From the NCBI GenBank assembly GCA_027919835.1, contig JANVFP010000031.1, positions 310,001 through 374,000 of the forward strand: a stretch of DNA of 64,000 bases, in the 5' to 3' direction. A program made the translations under genes and the position numbers. Source of the DNA: Lentinula raphanica. Lineage: Eukaryota; Basidiomycota; Agaricomycetes; Agaricales; Omphalotaceae. Below the pieces are notes generated by a model. The model made no database searches and was not told the origin of the DNA. It worked only from the letters and a program-made list of their open reading frames with translations. Positions 57,255 to 64,000 of the stretch are shown here, piece by piece. Every line of letters starts with the position of its first letter. Position 1 is the stretch's first letter.

Positions 57255-59347
57255 ATGAGTGGTCTTGCCGACGAACTATTGGCCGATCTTGACGGTAACT
57301 CTGACGATGGAGGCGACTTTGACCAAGAAGAAAGCAAAGAAAATGAACAAGGACCCTCGACAGACACCAATCGGAAACGAAAAGCCGAAAATTCTGACGA
57401 TGAAATGTCCAACGAGGCGGATGATACAGAGGAGAAACAAGGAGTTGAAGGAATGATCTTAGCAGGTGGTATAAGGCCAGCAGAGGAGCTTGATGCAGAA
57501 GATGTGCAGGCCATGGACTTGGGAGGCATAGCAGACGTTAGTAAAATTGCGAAGCTCGAGGGAAGCAAGAAGATGCTGGAAATCCTCAAGGTTCGTCCTT
57601 TCACAACCAACTCTTCCGTATCATCACGCATGCGCTTCCCTAGGATATTGAAAGATATCAAGCAAAACCGAGCTCTGCAGAGTCCATGGCGCTCCCTGCC
57701 CATATGAATCCAGAGTACAATGTCATTGTACAAGCCAATAACCTGTCAGTCGATGTGGACAATGAAATCTTACTAGTACACAAGGCAAATCCACTGTCAG
57801 TTAATTCTCTTTTATATGCGCTCAAAATACTTCTGCTTTCATCTTCAGTTCATTCGAGATCACTATGCACCAAAATTTCCCGAACTGGAGCAACTAGTCG
57901 CGGACCCAACAATGTTCATACGCTCTGTTCGTGCTTTGGCAAATAATGAGGTAAGTCATTCATCTCCTCTCTGATCTCTTAATTGACCCGTTGGCGCGTT
58001 AAGGACCTCACGAAAGTCGACTTGGCGGGCGTTTTACCTCCTGCAATTATCATGAGTGTGGTGGTCACAGCGACAACAACTTCGGGACGACAGCTTTCTG
58101 CTGCTGAATGGGCAGCAGTGCAACGAGCCTGTGACCTTGCTGATCGGTTGGAAGAAGCCAGGAAGAAGGTGCGCCTTGTCCTATTGTCCTACAACTACGC
58201 CAACACCTATCGTTTTTAGATTTTCCTCTACGTCAGCTCTCGAATGAATATCCTTGCTCCCAATTTATCCGCGATCGTTGGTACAACAACAGCTGCAAAG
58301 CTTCTTGGTGTTGCGGGAGGACTTGGTGGGCTAGCAAAGATGCCCTCTTGCAATGTCCATGTTTGTCAACTGTTCGTTTCTCTTCTTGTGCAGCTGCTCA
58401 TATTGAATTTTAGCTACTTGGCGCACAAAAGAAAATCGCTGCAGGATTTTCGTCTGTGACGCAGAAACGACATACTGGTTTTATTTTCCAATCCGAACTA
58501 GTCACTAAAACTCCTCCCGAGTATCAACTCAAAGTCCAACGTACAGTGGGAGCGAAAGCTGTCTTGGCTGCGCGTATGGATCTAGAGCGTCAGAAGCGGG
58601 ATGGTTCGTATTCATGAGTATTCCTCTTAACACTTTTCTCGAATCATCCTTCAACATAGGTTCCTATGGCGATCAATTGCGAGATAAAGTTTTGAAGCAC
58701 ATCGACAGACTAGCAGCCCCACCACCTGCAAAAGTTGTGAAGGCTCTACCTATCCCCAACGATGGACCCAAGAAGCGACGTGGCGGAAAACGGTAAGCCA
58801 ACATTCAACTTGCTCTGTTGCTCTCAGGCCTGACAGTTCATTCCATAGTGCTCGTAAAGCCAAGGAAGCATACGCTCAAACCGAACTGGGCAAACTGCAG
58901 AACCGCATGGCCTTTGGTGAAGCGGAAGAAGAAGTTGGTGCGTTTGATCAGACGAAGGGTCTGGGCATGATTGGTTCTGGTAAAGTCAGAGCTGGCGCAG
59001 CAGATACAAGAAACAAAGGTATTCTCATGTCTTCCAAAATTCATCAATCTATCACTGACTTCTTCCTTTCAGCTAAGATGTCGAGAGTGAACAAGTTACG
59101 CACTGCTGCGCTTACCCGCGCAGCTCAAATTGGTGGTTCTCAAACTTCTGGAACGGCAACTTCCTTGAGCGTGACTCCTGCCCAAGGTTGGTTCCTACCG
59201 TACTCTTGGCGGGCACCATTTCTTATTATACTTCACACAGGTTTCGAACTCACGAATCGCGCTGCTGCTGCACAACGAGTGAAGGAGGCAAACGAGCGTT
59301 GGTTCGCTGCAGGGAGCTTTTCATTCGTTGGACAGAAAGGAACATAG
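57255..59347 (+). CDS. PRP31: Pre-mRNA splicing factor Prp31
   Basis: Component of the U4/U6.U5 tri-snRNP; binds the U4 snRNA-15.5K complex and is needed for tri-snRNP assembly. The N-terminus [15 protein letters not shown] is the family hallmark, followed by an acidic low-complexity region. NOSIC/Nop core: [22 protein letters not shown], then [38 protein letters not shown] and [15 protein letters not shown], the last two across introns. The Prp31 C-terminal domain has [20 protein letters not shown] and [18 protein letters not shown]. The end is FVGQKGT at 59347. Around nine short introns; about 530 residues. Confidence 0.95.
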
Positions 59348-59927
59348 TCTGTTTCGCTTCCTTGTCTGTCAATATATCATATGAAGTTCAGTGTTCGAAT
59401 GTGCTCCCTCGCGGAAGAACTTAAGAAAATAACGCGAAATATTCTCGCGATTTTGATACCTTTCTCGTTCTGTCTGCTCGTTTTCTCTGATCTTCTCATC
59501 GAAATCCATATCTAATAAGTATCATCCTGTTTCGTTCTGGCCCTGTTGACCATTCTTGATCTATTTCGAACTTTAACACCTTCGTTTTCATCTTATAGCA
59601 TTCATTTCTTTGTGCTCCTGTTCTTATCTGACAGTCAGGAGAGTTGCGGCAGGGCACTCCGCTATGAAATCCAGACCATATGAACATACTCTTTGCCTCT
59701 CATCCTCTCCCATGGCCAACACAGGAGCATGAACGATTTCAAACCCTAACCTTACATCTTCCGCTTTTAAGTAGGATGACGTAAGCAACTTTCTGCGTTA
59801 ATTGAAAGGTGGTTTGGTTCTCGCTTGGATCTTTCTCGCTGCTACCCCTCCTCGACGGTCGTTGTATTCCTTCCTCAATTCTTCACCCTGTCTTAATTCT
59901 CTCATATACTTCGTCTCTCTTCTTACT
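59348..59927. other. Intergenic, VAC8 promoter
   Basis: 580 bases. A pyrimidine-rich stretch at 59815-59925 just upstream of the VAC8 ATG fits a fungal core promoter. No gene recognised. Confidence 0.45.
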
Positions 59928-62271
59928 ATGGGGAATATTACTAGCTGCTGTGACTCTTGTTGTCCGTTCACACTTCTTTTTTCACTCTTCCAATAACTCA
60001 TACCATGTTATTCAGTTGGATCGCGTAGGTCTCCGGCGTACGAGCCCTTGTTGCTTGAGAATGAGCGAGAGGCGGTAGCAGATCTTCTTCAGTACCTTGA
60101 GAGTGAGTATCCATTTTGTTTTCGAAAAGATCCAATATGAACCTTCAATTTTTCCAAAGACCGAACAACCACAAATTTCTTCAGTGGCGAACCTCTCGTC
60201 GCTCTCACTACCCTTTCCTTCTCCGATAATGTGGATCTGCAGCGCAGCGCAGCACTGGCCTTTGCTGAAATTACCGAAAAGGAAGTCCGCCCCGTTGGAC
60301 GGGACACTCTCGACCCAATACTTTTTTTACTGAGCAGTCACGACACGGAAGTTCAACGGGCGGCCAGTGCGGCTTTGGGAAATCTGGCGGTGAACAGTAA
60401 GTCCTGTTCAATTAACTCGGCGTTCCTGTAATTCTGAACGACTTTCTTCGCTTCTGTAGCCGACAATAAGCTCTTGATCGTGAAACTTGGTGGTTTGGAA
60501 CCACTAATTCGGCAAATGCTTAGTCCCAATGTCGAGGTTCAGTGTAACGCCGTTGGTTGCGTTACCAACCTTGCAACACATGGTAAGGACTCGCGGGATA
60601 CCTCGAGACCAGAGAGTTGTTTCGTTAATGAAAACATCTATATCTAGACGACAACAAGACGAAGATTGCCAAGTCGGGCGCATTGGTTCCACTTACTCGT
60701 TTAGCACGTTCGAAGGATATGCGTGTACAGAGAAATGCCACTGGTGCACTTCTCAATATGACCCATTCCGGTGAATGCCTTCGAGAACGTCGACGTGCGA
60801 GAAATCTGACAAGTGTATAGACGAGAACCGGCAGCAGCTTGTCAACGCCGGTGCCATTCCTGTGCTTGTAAGCCTTCTCAACTCGGCGGACACTGACGTC
60901 CAATACTACTGCACGACGGCACTTAGTAACATCGCTGTTGACGGTAAGTCTATAACTAAAACTGCTCGTGTTTCTCGCATCTCTGATCGAGCTTCCAGGG
61001 GCAAATAGAAAGAAGTTAGCAAGTAGTGAACCCAAACTTGTCACAAGTCTTGTGATGTTGATGGACAGCCCGAGTCTGAAAGTCCAATGTCAGGCCGCAC
61101 TCGCTCTCCGTAACCTCGCCAGTGACGGTTCGTCTTCGTTTACCCTTTCATGTTGATTCATCTCACTCTTCTCAGAGAAATACCAGCTCGAAATCGTTCG
61201 TGCAGACGGACTTTCTTCCCTGCTACGCCTCCTCCAATCTGCGTATCTACCTCTCATCCTCTCATCCGCCGCATGTGTTCGCAATGTCTCTATACATCCC
61301 CAGAACGAATCACCAATCATAGAATCTGGCTTCTTACAACCTCTTATAAACTTGTTATCGTTTAAAGATAACGAGGAAGTCCAGTGTCACGCGATTTCTA
61401 CCCTCCGCAACCTGGCCGCAAGTTCAGAGAAGAACAAGACAGCGATAGTCAAGGCCGGCGCTGTGGAGTCGATCAAAGAGTTGGTTCTTGAAGTTCCAAT
61501 GAACGTACAGAGCGAGATGACGGCATGTGTAGCTGTACTCGCGTTGAGTGGTACGTACTTGCTTCGAAAAGTGTTACAATCAAACTCAAATACGGTTTGC
61601 AGATGAACTCAAAGGTCAATTGCTCGAGATGGGAATATGCGAAGTGCTTATTCCGCTAACCAACTCACCGAGCTCTGAAGTGCAAGGGAACAGCGCTGCT
61701 GCCCTTGGTAACTTATCGTCGAAGGGTAAGCCATGTTTCTCTGTCCACCGAAAAAAAGAGATTCATGTTGTGTCCAGATGGGCGCACCGCTAACGATGAT
61801 TATTCTGCATTCAACGATGTCTGGGATAAACCTGACGGTGGTATGCACCGATATCTATATCGTTTCCTCAGCAGTCCCGATGCCACCTTCCAACATATCG
61901 CTGTTTGGACGATTGTCCAGCTTCTCGATTCTGGCGACCCACAACTGATCAGCAATATTCGAGGTTCCAACCTCCTCGTCCCTAACATTCGGAACCTCGC
62001 GACCTCCCAAACATCAACCCCTTCATCTTCAGTTGGCTCCCACCGTTCACATTCCTACGATGATACCGAGACGAATGATGGTCAGGGAGAGATTCAGCTG
62101 TTATCGCGGAAGATATTGGAATATGTGGATGGTGATATAGATGTTATGGCTCCTTCCAGTCTCACACCTTCGCATATGCAACCAGGTTCTTCAGTTGCGA
62201 GTTCAGCCCGGGATCACGAGGAGCTACGGCGGAGTGTGAGGGAAGCATTCGCACCAGGTTCACATCGGTGA
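59928..62271 (+). CDS. VAC8: Vacuolar armadillo-repeat protein Vac8
   Basis: Peripheral vacuolar membrane scaffold in vacuole inheritance, fusion and nucleus-vacuole junctions. The N-terminus [11 protein letters not shown] is an SH4 signal: Gly2 for N-myristoylation and a cysteine cluster for palmitoylation. Intron 1 removes about 59960-60014, leading into [18 protein letters not shown]. Tandem armadillo repeats follow, mostly one per exon, each ending in the typical [52 protein letters not shown] or [10 protein letters not shown] word. A C-terminal Ser/Thr-rich tail ([14 protein letters not shown]) ends in HR before TGA at 62269. About ten introns, some between repeats. Roughly 590 residues. 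Confidence 0.95.
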
Positions 62272-63082
62272 AGATGAGATCGACCAAGCTTGGGGGGACT
62301 GGCTACTAGTAGGGTTTCATTCTTGTTTTCCTCTTATTTTGCTCTCGGTTAATCATTTATGTTGACTCACTCATTTGCGTGGTTGACCTTTCTTTAGTTG
62401 TGTTCTTTCCTTCTGTTGCTCGAACAGTTCTCGCTCGTTTACCTAGTTTTATTCCGCGTAACCTTACATCTACTATGCTGTCTGTCATCCGTATATTCCT
62501 TGGGAATGGTGCCACCACTGGTCCGCCGTTGTTCGTGAGCTTTTGACTCGAATCGAGTATATTTGTCTAGATGCTGTTATACGCTTTCGCATGTCGATTG
62601 TACGTAGTTATGATTATGATCTTTTGTATGAGAAACAAGTAAAATTGAGGAGGACGCCATACACAAGCATAGCGCGCGCGCCAATTCGAATGAACAGCCA
62701 CTTCACTCTATCAACGACAACCATGTCCAAGTTTTTTTCACTTCATTCTGGGATGCGTATACAGTACCTACTTTACTACGGTAGCTACCGTCAATATGAG
62801 GCTCAATTGCTGCCTTTCGGCATCTCCAAACCTTCGCCGCTGTACAACGTGTTCGCCGGATCAATGAACAATGGGAGCAGCTTATCTCTTTGTTTTCCTC
62901 TTTAAAAAACTCTCCTTCTTCCCCGTCAGTTCGAAACCGCCTCATAGAGCCTAGAGAGAGAGGCAAGACCTCACAACCTTTGATCAACCACGCCCTGTCA
63001 ACGTTTTTTCTCTGTATATATCAACAATCGACGACCGACCGACACCTCATCTCACTTCCTATTCTCTTGCTGAATCGCCACC
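62272..63082. other. Intergenic, VAC8 3' flank and GH16 promoter
   Basis: 811 bases. TATATA at 63015-63020, about 63 bases before the GH16 ATG, is a plausible TATA box, followed by a pyrimidine-rich leader and a GCCACCATG start context. A short alternating GCGCGCGC run lies near 62671. No gene supported. Confidence 0.5.
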
Positions 63083-64000
63083 ATGATGCTCAAACTTCAC
63101 TCATTACCCCTCTACTTCGCTCTTTTTCTCCTAGAATATCTTTTATTCATCCCCAGCGTACACTCAAGCAACATCTTCTCCAGAGCAGTGCATAGAACAC
63201 ACCAGATAGCATCAAGACACACCAAACTTATCGCTCGAGACTTACGGGTAGCATTTGGTGCCGTTCTAGTGTCTGAACCTGCTCAACAATCCCTTGGTAA
63301 TGTTCGAACGGTCTATTGCAAGTCTAGCTCTGCATCTGGAACGAATGGGTTGGGTAGTGGAGGAAACAGTAGTAGCTCAGGATCAAGTGGATCGAGTTCA
63401 CAGGGGACGACGTCTACAAGAACTGGTTCAGTAGCAAGTCCCACAGGTTCTGCTGTTTCGACCCCGTGGAAATTAGTAGAAGGACATGTTAGTCTCGATC
63501 TGCGCAATCCACATACTCCGACTTCATGCTTCCTTTTGCAGAACGGATCCGATTTCTTTCAAGGCTGGTCCTTTTTCACCGGAAGCGATCCTACTCATGG
63601 TACGTACTTGACCCTTTCCATCGTACACGCTCCCTAACACATACGATCCAGGTGTTGTTGATTATCTGGACAAAGACGACGCAGTAAGTATACTCAGCCA
63701 TCCGCTTTTCCCGATCAGCTCATTCATCATTATCATCTACCCTAGACCAACGCCGGCCTTGCATACGTCAATTCCGCTGGAAACGCCGTGATGGCAGTGG
63801 ACACCACCAACAACCTGACCGGCAATCGAAAGAGTGTCCGAATCACGACAAACTCGCAGTACAACCAGGGTATTTGGATTTTGGATGCAGTGCATATGCC
63901 TACTGGGTGTGGAACTTGGCCGTGAGTTCTAACCAATCGAGGGTCTCAGCCTTCGTGACTGATTCGATTCCTATCTAGAGCATTCTGGACGAATGGTATG
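63083..64000 (+). CDS. GH16 family endo-beta-1,3(4)-glucanase, 3' end outside window
   Basis: Secreted enzyme acting on beta-1,3-containing glucans, in fungi often for cell-wall remodelling. MMLKLHSLPLYFALFLLEYL begins a signal peptide ending near PSVHS. A Ser/Gly/Thr-rich linker (about residues 85-130, SSSGSSGSSSQG) follows. The GH16 N-terminal region begins TSCFLLQNGSDFFQGWSFF, continues after an intron as GVVDYLDKDDA and, after another, as [56 protein letters not shown]. The catalytic E-I-D-x-x-E motif is expected just beyond base 64000. The linker before the domain is unusual, since many members start the GH16 fold directly after the signal. Confidence 0.85.

Noticed and set aside
62543..62905. 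Plus-strand 120-codon frame between VAC8 and GH16
   Set aside because: No domain or codon-usage signal, and it falls in the promoter region of the GH16 gene.

Overview
The window is nuclear DNA of a filamentous basidiomycete, most likely an agaricomycete (mushroom-forming) fungus. Genes are dense and lie on both strands. Almost every one is cut by short introns of about 45-75 nt with GTRNGT donors and YAG acceptors, and promoters are CT-rich and compact. Gene content (dual-kinase hybrid histidine kinase, Dicer, GH43-CBM35 galactanase, chromodomain Ty3 element, DIRS-order element) fits this group. I cannot name the species. I saw no tRNA, rRNA or CRISPR array.

Layout. 1-5649: right-hand part of a tyrosine-recombinase (DIRS-order, Ngaro/PAT-like) retrotransposon, with a gag-like frame broken by one TGA, a reverse transcriptase reduced to its C-terminal end, an RNase H, a complete recombinase, and a B1-A2-B2 terminal repeat arrangement. 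6184-10376: divergent UTP5 (small-subunit processome) and PHO85 (CDK). 10759-20833: a 10-kb, very intron-rich hybrid histidine kinase with a degenerate N-terminal kinase domain and a one-base frameshift in the ATP-binding G box. 21164-25763: divergent SUB2 (mRNA export helicase) and a GBP2/HRB1-like three-RRM mRNA-binding protein. 25807-30907: a VIT/VWA protein and a mitochondrial dicarboxylate carrier. 31138-36236: Dicer. 36627-38783: secreted exo-beta-1,3-galactanase with CBM35.

38784-48563 is the accessory, repeat-rich part. A small secreted-protein gene is followed by a complete Ty3/gypsy chromovirus (40501-47182, minus strand) with two identical 236-bp LTRs and a TGGAC target-site duplication. 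This element sits inside an older repeat of about 300 bp per unit. Next comes an irregular array of CGGGTAAGAATGG-like words. 48564-49600 is a second lineage-specific secreted protein. Housekeeping genes resume from 50512: ROK1 (rRNA helicase), an HMG-box transcription factor, CCA1 (tRNA nucleotidyltransferase) divergent from PRP31 across only 93 bp, VAC8 (vacuolar armadillo protein), and the 5' part of a GH16 glucanase that runs off the window.

Functional themes. Several genes serve RNA metabolism (UTP5 and ROK1 in 18S pre-rRNA processing, SUB2 and the GBP2-like protein in mRNA export, PRP31 in splicing, CCA1 in tRNA ends, Dicer in small-RNA silencing). The Dicer lies near a young transposon, but nothing in the sequence shows a functional link. 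I found no clear case of a wholly undescribed system. The most unusual items are the broken but structurally informative DIRS element, the histidine kinase with a degenerate kinase head and a frameshifted G box, and the nested repeat locus at 40.4-48 kb.
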